NCBI GenBank assembly: GCA_003255065.1
Contig: QAOA01002107.1
Coordinates: 1-64,000, forward strand
DNA length: 64,000 bases
Reading direction: 5' to 3'
From: Cercis canadensis
Lineage: Eukaryota > Streptophyta > Magnoliopsida > Fabales > Fabaceae
How positions within the stretch are numbered: position 1 is the stretch's first letter; every line of letters starts with the position of its first letter. The translations under genes were made by a program, and so were the position numbers. Positions 9,338 through 18,200 of this stretch are shown in pieces. Under the pieces are notes generated by a model. It saw nothing but the letters and a program-made list of their open reading frames with translations, was not told the DNA's origin and did no database searches.

Positions 9338-12040
9338 GCCTTCATAGAGTCTATGGATTGAGGTTAAACCTATAAGGGTTAGGTATTAGGGTTAAAGATC
9401 TAGGATTAGGTTTTGGTTAAGCATTTAGGATTTATAGTGTAGGGTTTATAGTCTATACTTTATGATTTATGGTTACAAGTCATTAAGTTTAGTGTATAGG
9501 GTCTAGAGTTTAAGGTTTAGCATATAGGATTTAGGTTAATACTATAGGGATTTTGGTTTAAGGTTTAGTGTTAAAGGTTTAGGGGTCAACAGTTTAAGGT
9601 TAATGGTCGAGAGTTTTGGCCTTAAGGTCTAAGGTTAAGGGCATAGGGTTTAGGGTTTAGAATTTCATATGTATAGTTTAGGATCTAGGGCCTAGGTTTA
9701 CGGGTCAAGGGTTTAAGAATAAGGGTTTGAAATTTAAGGTTTAGTATCTACAATTAATAAGGATTAAGCATTTAGAATTTAATGTTTAGGGTTTATAATT
9801 TATTGTTTATGGTTTAGGATTTAGAGGCTAGGGATAAGGGTCTAGGATTTATGGTTGACGGTTAAGTGTTAAGCATTTTGAGTTTAGCTTAATCATCTAG
9901 GGTTTAGGTTCAAGGGTTTAAGGTTTTGTGTTTGAGGTTAAGGGTCAATTATCCATAATTTAGCATTTAGTGTCTAGGGTCTAGTGTCTAGGATTTAGCA
10001 TTTATGATTTAGGATTTAAGGATTAGATTTAAGCATATAAGATTGAGGTTAAGGGTCAAGGATTTAGGGTTTAAGGTCTATACTTTAGGATTTAGAGTTC
10101 AAGATTTAAGGTTACAGGTCATGAGTTTAATGTATAGGATTTTTGGGTCTATGGTTAAGTATTTGGGCTTTAGGTTAAGGGTGTAGGGTTTTGAGTTTAG
10201 GATCTTGGTTTTAGGTTTGAGGGTCAAGGGTTTAGATATTTGAGTTTAGAGTTTAGGGTATAGGGATTAGGGTTTATGGTCTAGGTTAAGGGCCTAGGTT
10301 TTAGGGTTTAAAGATTAGGATCCAAAGTTTAAGTTCTAGGGATTAGGGTTAAGCAATTGGGCTTGGGATTAGGTTATGTTTAGAGTTTATAGTTAAGGGT
10401 TTAAAGACTATGATTTAGGATTTAGAGTTTAGGATTTAGGATTTAGGGTTACGAGTCATCAATTTAAGGTATGAGGTCTAGCTTTAAGCATATAGGGAAT
10501 ATGTTAAAGATGTAGGGTTTCGAGTATAGGGTCTAAAGTTTATGGTTTAGGGTTATAGCTTAAGGGTTTAGGATTTTTGTATTAGGGGTAAGCATTTGTG
10601 GTTGAGCTTAGGATCTAGGGTTTAGGGATAAGATTAAGGGTCTAGGGTTTTGAGTTAAGGATCTAGGTTTTAGGGTTAAGGGTTGAAGGTTAAAGGTTTA
10701 AGACTATATATAGGGTTCATGATTTATAGTTTACTGTTTAGGATTTAGAATTTAGGGTTAAGGCTATAGGGTTTATAGTATAGGATCTAGGGTTTAGGAT
10801 TTTTCATTTAGGGTTTAAATTTTAAGGTTTAAGGTTATGACTCTAGGCTTTAAGGTTTAGGGATTAGGTTAAGCATCTTGGATCAAGGTTAAGGGTCTAA
10901 GTTTAGGGATAAAGCTTTATGGTTTACAATTTAAGGGTTAGTGCTAAACATCTAAGGTTTAGGTTAAGGATTTATGATTTAGGGTTATGGGTTAAGGGTG
11001 TAAGAATTTGAGGTATGGGTCTAGGATTTACATTTTAGGGTTTAGGGTTTAATGTTTAGAATTCAAAGTTTAGGGCTAGGGCATAGGGTTTAAGGTTTAC
11101 AATTTTAGGTCGAGGCTTTAGGGTTTAGGGTCTAGGGTTTACAATTTAGGGATTAGTGCTAACCAGCTAGGGTTAAAGGTTGTGGGTCAAAGGCTTGGGT
11201 TTTAGGATTAAGGGTCTAGTGTTTATTTTTTAGGGTTACGGTCTATAATTTATGGTTTATAGTTTAGAATGTAATGTTGAGCATTTAGGGTTATATGTCA
11301 TTATATTAAGTTATAGGGTCTAGAGTTTAGGGTTAAGCATCTAGAATTTAGGTTGAGGGCCTAAGGTTTCAAGTTTAGCATCTAGGTTTTATGGTCAAGG
11401 GTTTAGGATTTTTTGTATAATGTTAAGGGTCTAGAGTTTACAGTTGAGGGTTAAGGGCTTAAAGTTTAGGGTTTAGGTTTTAAGGCCTAGATTTTAGGGT
11501 ATAGGGATTAAGGTTTATGATTAAGGCTCTAGGGCGATCCATGGCTTAGAGTCTAAGGTTTAGCTTTTATACTTTAGGATTTATAGTTTAGCATTATGAC
11601 TTTAGGGTTCAAGATTTAAAGTTTTGGGACTAGGGTTAAGATCTAGGGCAGAGGTTAAAGGTCTATGCTAGGGTTTTTGGTGTAGCGCTAAACATCTAGG
11701 GTTTAAGGATAAAGGTTAAAGGTCTAAGATTTAGGGATTATGTATTACAATTTATGGTTTAAGGTTTAGAGTTTAGTATATAGGGTTTAGGATTTAAAGT
11801 TAAAGATTGAGTTTAGGGTATAGGGTATAAGCTTTAGGGTTAAGCATCAAGGATTTAGGTAAAAGGTCTACAATTTCTAGTTGAGGAGGTAGGGTTTAGA
11901 ATTAAAGGTCAAGGATTTGGGAGTTTGTGTCTAAGGTTTAGGATTTAAGGTCTATGGTTTAGGATATAATGTCTAGAGTATAGTGCATATAGTTTAAGGT
12001 TTAGTGTTTAGAGATTAAGGTTTAGGATTAAGGCCAAAGT
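9338..12040 (+). repeat. Telomere-like block A (older, diverged paralogue of block B)
   Basis: The text runs parallel to block B (about 14720-17830) but is much more diverged. Its opening (tctatggattgaggttaaacctataaggg) matches 14719 onward, and its end (acaatttatggtttaaggtttagag, then ggtagctacaatcacatc at 12041) matches 17480-17850. It precedes a Y14-like segment just as block B does. It contains no gene. Confidence 0.65.
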
Positions 12041-12343
12041 GGTAGCTACAATCACATCGTGGAATCAAATTAAAAGCAAGTGTTTTGAAATACAGCTAAA
12101 AAAATACAATTTTTGAAAATCAACTTTGATCTCCTTTTGATTGGCTAAAAGCCCAACTAACACTGGTAGTTTGCAAAAGGTAGGTTCCATTCAAGGCCTC
12201 TATTGAATTTTGAGAATTATCAAAATTCTCCTATTCAATCAGTGCACAACCTTAAAATCAAATAATTATAGTAATTACTTGAACATCAATCAAAATATTT
12301 ATATGATCAAGTTACTAATAAAGACTAGACTATCTAAATTTCA
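12041..12343 (-). pseudogene. Y14/RBM8A-like RRM exon fragment with flanking intron, type A copy 1
   Basis: On minus, an exon at about 12141-12250 follows an intron-like AT-rich stretch ending TTTTAAG. It reads GCALIE, a TAG stop, ENFDNSQNSIEALNG, then LLQTTSVSWAFS. This is the second half of an RRM (beta3-alpha2-beta4), most like the exon-junction-complex protein Y14. The in-frame stop and the missing rest of the gene make it a relic. It is clearly related to, but diverged from, the type B copies at 17831 and elsewhere. Other RRM proteins cannot be excluded, though LLTQ-x-VxWAF fits Y14 best. Confidence 0.7.
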
Positions 12344-12898
12344 GTTTAGGGATTAGTCCTAAGCATCTAGGGTTTAAGGTCATGGGTCAATGGCTTAGAG
12401 TTTAGTATTAAGGGTCTAGGGTTTAGGGTATAAGATCAATGGTTTAGGGTTGACATTTTATAAAGTAGGGTTTAGGATTGTAGCTCTAAGGTTAAGCTTA
12501 GAACTTAGGATTTAGGGTTTAATGTTAAGGCTCTAAAGTTTAGGGTTTAATGATTAGGATTAAGCATCTAGAGTTTAGGTTAAGGGTTTAGGTTTTTGGG
12601 TTAATGCTCTATGATTTAAGGTTTAGAGTTTAAAGTTTAAGATTTAAAATTTAGAACTAGGGTTAAGCATTTATAATTGAGGCTAAAGTTTAAGGTTTAG
12701 GGTCAAGGATCTAGGGTTAAGGATTATGGTTAAGTATCTAAGGTTTAGATTAAGGCTGTAGGGCCTAAGGTTTAGGATTTAGGGTTCAAAATTTAAGGTT
12801 AAGGGCCAAGGCAATAGGGTTTAGAGATTTAGGTTAAGGGTCCATAGTTTAAGGTTTAGGGAATTAAATTTAAGGTTAAACATCTAGAGTTTAGTATT
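12344..12898 (+). repeat. Telomere-like sequence between Y14-A and the mutator element, unit 1
   Basis: Degenerate TTTAGGG text matching 26283-26847, 40581-41276 and 54130-54607. It ends with the 9-bp TTTAGTATT (12890-12898), which is the left target-site duplicate of the mutator element. Confidence 0.85.
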
Positions 12899-13120
12899 GA
12901 GTAAAACATCTTTTTGCTCCTTGAAAGATTGCTTCGGTGACACTTTAGTCCTACAATTATTTTTACTGACACTTTAGTCCCTGAAAGATCATTCCGTCCA
13001 CCATTTTAGTCCTCTGCTAGGGTTTGTTAGTGGGACTTAACAGAAAATGCCATGTGGCACGTTAAGTGCTGACGTATCCGTTATGTGCTGATGTGGCACA
13101 TTAAAAAAAATTTAAAAAAT

Positions 13121-13172
13121 CCCTCCTCTCTCATTTCTCTCTCTCTCTCCTCTCTCTTCCCCGTCTCCTCTA
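13121..13172. repeat. CT-rich simple sequence inside left TIR, copy 1
   Basis: The run of ctctctcatttctctctc-type sequence mirrors the GA-rich tract at the inner edge of the right TIR, so it is probably an extension of the inverted repeat. Confidence 0.7.
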
Positions 13173-13250
13173 CACCTTTCTTGCTTCAACTTAGGTGAGA
13201 GAAAGACTAGCCAAACTGGTTCCAGTTGTGAGCTAGCAATCATAGTGCAA

Positions 13251-13587
13251 TTACTCAGGGGCAGCAAGTGCTTCATCTTCCTCTTGTTGCTTGGCCTCCT
13301 CAAGTCCTTTGTAGTTTTCCCTTATTATTGGCAAGAATGACAATGTCAACATAACGCATTGGAGAATCAGTGTCACAGAAAGCAATAGTTGGTATATTTC
13401 CAAAAGCAACTTCCTTGATGAGCTGCAATCAAATAAATACAGTAAGGAGTGTGCCTTCCTGCAATTGCATAGGTTCCAGTGTACTGAGCAAACTTAAGAA
13501 CAACTCTCTGACCAAAAGGCCTGGCTGTACTTAAGCTTTTCCTATGTTTTACCGAGGTTGATAATGTAAATGTCACTCTTCACGTGG
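13251..13587 (-). pseudogene. Captured fragments of the 40S ribosomal protein SA (uS2) gene, copy 1
   Basis: Reading minus: [10 protein letters not shown], a TAG where the family has Trp, then EKLK; after a deletion [17 protein letters not shown], then AIAGRHTP; then a short stretch ending TTTGATTGCAG, an intron acceptor; then [19 protein letters not shown] and SPMRYVD, then ANNKGK; after another deletion [18 protein letters not shown] and TAA (13251-13253). These follow the order of plant ribosomal protein SA, a small-subunit protein, with three internal losses. The intron remnant shows DNA-level capture rather than a processed copy. It has no start codon, the stop is shared by all copies, and it is not a functional gene. 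Confidence 0.88.
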
Positions 13588-13808
13588 AGTACATGCCCAA
13601 GTACCTCTTCACCGAGTTGACTCGGTATAAGTTACATATACCCCTTTTCTTCATCACCGAGTTGACTCAATTACATGTACCCCTCCATTTTCACCATGCA
13701 CCAGTCACCCTTCACATTCTCCTAAGCCAAGAAGATCTCATCATGTGCTAAGTTCATAGACTAAGTCCACCCAAGGGGGAGAGTACTTAGCTAATAGGTA
13801 TGAGGATG
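13588..13808. other. Unidentified segment of the mutator element with a repeated ACCGAGTTGACTC motif, copy 1
   Basis: This is neither ribosomal-protein nor GA sequence. It holds ACCGAGTTGACTCGGT (13611-13626, inverted halves ACCGAGT/ACTCGGT around TG) and a second ACCGAGTTGACTC at 13656-13668. It ends with ccacccaagggggagagtac, which resembles the polypurine tract of an LTR element. It may be a second captured fragment; I do not recognise its source. Confidence 0.5.
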
Positions 13809-14188
13809 GCAGAGAGAGAGAAAGAGATATGAGAGTGAGAGGGAGATATGGCGAAGAGAGAGAGATGAGAGTGAGAGGGAGATGGTGGACAGAAAGAGAT
13901 ATAAGAGTGAGACAAAGATGGAGGAGAGAGAGAGAGATGGCAGCGAAAAAGAGAGATAAGAGAGAGAGGAGAGAGAGAGATGAGAATGAAAGGGAGATGG
14001 CAAAGAGAAAAAGAGATAAGAGTGAGAGGGAGATGGAGGAGAGAGAGATGAGAGTGAGAGGGAGATGGTGGAGAGAAAGAAAGATGAGAGTAAGACGGAG
14101 ATGGAGGAGAGAGAGAGATGAAAATGAGAGAGAGATAAGAGTGGAAAGGAGAGAGGGGGAAGAGAGAGAGAGAGAAAAGATATAGGAG
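13809..14188 (+). repeat. GA-rich minisatellite in mutator element, copy 1
   Basis: Imperfect tandem units of about 34-38 bp, such as gatgagagtgagagggagat followed by ggnggagagagaga. The strand is nearly all purine. Open frames across it (Arg/Glu-rich on +, Ser/Leu-rich on -) are a by-product of composition. Confidence 0.85.
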
Positions 14189-14412
14189 GGATTTTTTAAA
14201 AAAAATTTAATGTGCCACATCAGCACATAACGGACACGTCAGCACTTAACATGCCACATGACATTTTCTGTTAAGTCCCACTAACAGACCCTAGCAGATG
14301 ACTAAAATGGCTGACAAAATGATCTTTCAGGGACTAAAGTGTCAGTAAAAATGATTGGAGGACTAAAGTGTCACTGAAGCAATCTTTCAAGGACCAAAAA
14401 GGGATTTTACTC

Positions 14413-17400
14413 TTTAGTATTTAGGGTCTATAGTTTAGGGTTACAGCTCTATGGTTTAGAGTTTAGGAATTAGGGTTAATTAACTAAGGCTTAAGATTAG
14501 GTTATGGGTATAAGGGCATAGGGTTTAGGTTAAAATATAGAGTTTAGGTTTGAGGTTGATGATTTAGGGTTTAGGGTTTAGGTTTTAGGTTTTGGTTTTA
14601 GGGTCTATGATTTAGAGTTAAGGGTCTAAAAGGTTTAAGGTTAAAACTTTACAGATTAGGCTTTAGTGTTAAGAGTTGAGGGTTTAGTATTTAGGGTTTA
14701 TGGTATAAGGTCTAAGGATTGAGGTTTAACCTATAAGGTTTAGGATTTAGGTATTCATGTTAAGGATCTAGGGTTAAATTTTGGCTAAGTGTCTAAGATT
14801 TATAGTTTAAGATTTAGGATCTATGCTTTAGGGTTTAGGGTTCATGATATAGGACTTAGTGTATAGGGTCTGAGGTTTAAGATTTAGCATCTAGGATTTA
14901 TGTTAAACGTATAGGCTTCTTATTTAGGGTTCAATGTTGAAGGTTTAGGGTTTGATGTTTAAGGTTAAGGGTCAATGGTTATAGGTTTTATGTTTAGGGT
15001 GAAGGGTCGAAAGTTTAGGGTTTAGTATTTTGTTTGTAGAATTTAAGGTCTAGGATTATGAGTATAGGGTTTAGGGATAAAGGTCTATAGTTTAGAATTT
15101 GGGGCTTATGGTTAAGGATTAAGCATTTAGAATTTAAGGTTTAGGTTTATAGTCTATTATTTATCATTTAAGGTTTAAGGCCCGGGGTTAAATTCTATGA
15201 TTTAGGGTTTACAGTTCAGTGTTAAGCATCTACAATTTAGGTTGAGTTTAGGGTTTTAGGTTTTGGATGTAGGTTTTAAGGTTTCATGTTTGAGGTTAAA
15301 GATCAAGGATTTAGGGTTAAAGGTCTATGGTTTAGCATTTATGATCTAGGGTTACGAGTCATGAATTTAATGTATAAGGTTTAAGGTTTAAGTTAAGCAT
15401 CTAGAGTTTAAGTTAAAGGTCTAGGGTTTCAAGTTAAGGCACTAGCATTTAGTGTCTACGAATTAAGTTATGGGTTTAGAGTGTATGATTTAAGGTTTAG
15501 GGACTATGATTTAAGATTTAGGGTTTATTGTTTAGGTTTTTGAATTTAGGGTTATGGGTCATCAATTTAAGATATAGAATCTAGTGATATGCATCTATAG
15601 TATATTTTAAGGGTCTAGGCTTTAGGGTTTATGATTTATGGTTTATAATTTAGGGTTTAAGGTTACGACTCAACGGTTTAAGGTTTAGGTATTAGGGATA
15701 AGCATCTACGGTTGAGCTTAGGGGTCTAGGGTTTAGGGTTAAGGCTTTAGGGTTTACAATTTAAGAATTAAGGTTAAGCATCTAGAGTTTAGGTTGAAGG
15801 TCTAGGGTTTTGAGTTAAGGATCTAAGTTTTAGGATTAAAGGTCAAGGGTTTAGACTTTAGGGTGTTAGGTTTAAGGTTATGTCTAGGGTTTATGATTTA
15901 TCATCTAGGGTTTAGGATTCATGATTAAGATTGTAGAGTTTAGGGTTTAAGGATTATCTAAGGTTAAGGTTAAAGGTCTAGGGTTTATGGTTTAAGATTT
16001 AGAGTCTAGGGTTTAGGATTAAAGCTCTAGGGTGGATTATTGCTATGCATCTAGGCTTTAGGTTAAGGTTATATGGCTTAAGGTTAGGGATCAAGGGTGT
16101 AGGGTTTAGGGGTAAGGGTCTAAGGTTTAGGATTTAAGCTTTAGTGTCTAGGGTTCAAGATTTAGTGCTAGGATATAGGGTCTAGAGTTTAAGGTTTAGA
16201 TTTTAGGGCCTAGGTTTTAGGGATTAAGGTTTTGGGTTGAGACTTTTGGATTTAAGGTCTAGCGTTTATGATTTAGGGTTAGGTTTTAGAGTTATGACTC
16301 TTAGGTTTAAGGTTTAGGCTTTTGGGATTAAGGTTAAGTACCTATGATTTAGGTTAAGGTTTAGCGTTTTATGTTTAAGATCTAGGTATTAGGATTGAGG
16401 GTTAAGCATCAAGAGTTTAAGATTTACAATCTAGGTTAACGGCCTAGGATTTAAGGTTTAGTATCTAGGTTTAGGAATTACGGTCCAGGTTTTAGGGTTT
16501 AGATATTATGTCTAAGCTCTATGATTTACGATTTACATTTTAGTATTTCATGTTTAAGGTTATGGCTCTAGGGGTTAGGTATTAGAGTTTTAGGATTAAG
16601 GTTAAGCATCTAGGATTTTGGTTAAGGGTTTAAGGTTTTTGGTTTAGGGATTAGTGCTAACCATCTAGGGTTTAAGGTTAAGGATCAAGGGCATAGGGTT
16701 TATAGTTAAGGGTCTCGGGTTTACTTTTCAAGGTTTAAGGTTTATGGTCTAGGTTTAGAGTCTATGGTTAAGGATTTAACATTTTAAGTCATGATTTGAA
16801 GTTATAGGGTTTAGGTTAAGGGTCTAGGGTTTCGAGTTTAGGATAAACCATCTAGGGTTTAAGGTTAAGGATCAAGGGCATAGGGTTTATACTTAAGGGT
16901 CTAGGGTTTACTTTTCAAGGTTTAGGGTTTATGGTCTAGGTTTAGAGTCTATGGTTAAGGATTTAACATTTTAAGTCATGATTTTAAGTTATAGGGTTTA
17001 GGTTAAGGGTCTAGGGTTTCGAGTTTAGGATATAGGTTTTAAGGTTATGGTTTAAGAGTTTAGCATTTAGGATTTTATGTATAACATTAAGGGTCTAGGG
17101 TTTAGGGTTTAGGGTTTAGAGTCTAAGGTTAAGGGCTTATAGTTTTGGGTTTAGTATCTGGGGTTTTGGTTTTAGTGCCTAGATTTTTTAGTATAGGGAT
17201 TAAGGTCTAGGGTTTAAGATTTATGTTTATGTATCTAGGGTTTAAGGTTTACGATCTTGGGTTAGGGTTTATGGTCTAACGTTTATTGTTTACATATTAG
17301 GTTATAGCATTATAAATTTAGGGTTCAAGATTTAGAGTTTTAGGACTAAGGTTAAGCAACTAGAGTTAAGCTTAAGGGACAAGAGTTTAAGGTTTAGGGT

Positions 17401-17830
17401 TAAGGCTATGGTTTACAATTTTGTGCTAAGCATATAAGATTTCAGGATAAAGGTTAAGGGTCTAGGGTTTAGAGATTAGGTACTACAATTTATGGTTTAA
17501 GGTTAGTGTTGATTTTAGAATTTATGATTAAGGTTCATAAGTTTAGGGTATAGGGTCTAGGGTTTAAGGTTAAGCATCTAGGATTTAGGTGAAGGGTATA
17601 GGGCTTTGGGTTTAGGATGTAGTGTTTAGAATTAAAGGACAAGGGTTTAAGGATTTGTGTCTAGGGTTTATGATTTAAGGTTTATGTCTAGAAATTAAGG
17701 TTTAAGGTTAAGGCTCTATAGTTTAAGGAGGCTTTAAAGTTTACGATAAGATTTACAATTCAGGATTTAGGCTTAAGGCTATAAGGTTAGGGTTTAAAAA
17801 TAAAGGTTAAGCATATAGGGTTAAGATTAA
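14413..17830 (+). repeat. Telomere-like block B, unit 1
   Basis: Degenerate TTTAGGG sequence starting with the right target duplicate. It matches 28356-31584, 42727-45940 and 56159-60025 closely. A unit-specific 187-bp tandem duplication lies at about 16653-17026. I see no gene. Confidence 0.9.
16653..17026 (+). repeat. 187-bp tandem duplication found only in unit 1
   Basis: The phrase ccatctagggtttaaggtta starts at 16661 and again at 16848, followed by matching text (ggatcaagggcatagggttt, then ggtttcgagtttagga). Units 2, 3 and 4 have a single copy at 30601, 44971 and 58381; unit 4 repeats it only through its larger duplication. Confidence 0.85.
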
Positions 17831-18200
17831 GATGGTAGCTACAATCACATCACGGAGATAAAATTAGAAGCACATGTTTTGAAATACAGCTAGAAAATGC
17901 TATTTTTGAAAATTAACTTTGATGTTTATACAAGAAAATTAGAATCTACAAAAAGTTTTTTCCATTTTTTGGTGTAGAAAAATACCTTATGCTCATTTGG
18001 CTGAAAGCCCAAACAACATTAGTAATTTGTGTAAGAAGATCATATCCATTCAAGGCTTCTATTGCATTTTGAGAATCATCGAAATTCTCATATTTAACCA
18101 ATGCGTAACCTTAAAATCAAATAATTATAATAATTACTTGAACAACAATCAAAATATTTATATGATCACATTACCAATCAAGATTACGTTTTGTAAAATT
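17831..18200 (-). pseudogene. Y14/RBM8A-like RRM exon with flanking introns, type B copy 1
   Basis: On minus, an AT-rich intron-like stretch ends TTTTAAG. The exon at 17986-18109 then reads GYALVKYENFDDSQNAIEAL, NGYDLLTQ and VVWAFSQ, ending AAG before GTATTTTTC, a good donor context. GYALVKY is the RNP1 strand and the whole covers beta3-alpha2-beta4 of an RRM. The LLTQ/WAF text is most like Y14 (RBM8A), the exon-junction-complex partner of Mago. Unlike the type A copies, the exon has no stop over about 41 codons. Only one exon is present and it has no promoter or start, so I call it a fragment. The + strand ORF at 17997-18209 is a shadow. Confidence 0.75.

Larger units (their letters stand above)
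12899..14412. mobile_element. Non-autonomous Mutator-like element (Pack-MULE), copy 1
   Basis: The ends are GAGTAAAA at 12899 and TTTTACTC at 14412. They begin terminal inverted repeats of about 220 bp (12899-13125 and about 14190-14412; roughly 90% identical by eye), which run on into CT-rich sequence at the left and GA-rich sequence at the right. Perfect 9-bp target duplications TTTAGTATT flank it (12890-12898 and 14413-14421). Long TIRs plus a 9-bp duplication are the Mutator superfamily signature. There is no transposase. Instead the interior carries pieces of a ribosomal protein SA gene on minus, an unidentified 210-bp segment and a GA-rich minisatellite. Mobility would need a transposase from elsewhere. 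Confidence 0.9.

Noticed and set aside
13741-14226. Long Ser/Leu-rich minus ORF (161 aa) and the Arg/Glu-rich plus ORF at 13829-14185
   Set aside because: Both arise from the GA/CT-rich minisatellite, where stops are rare in most frames. No start context, no family resemblance, and the length varies between copies.
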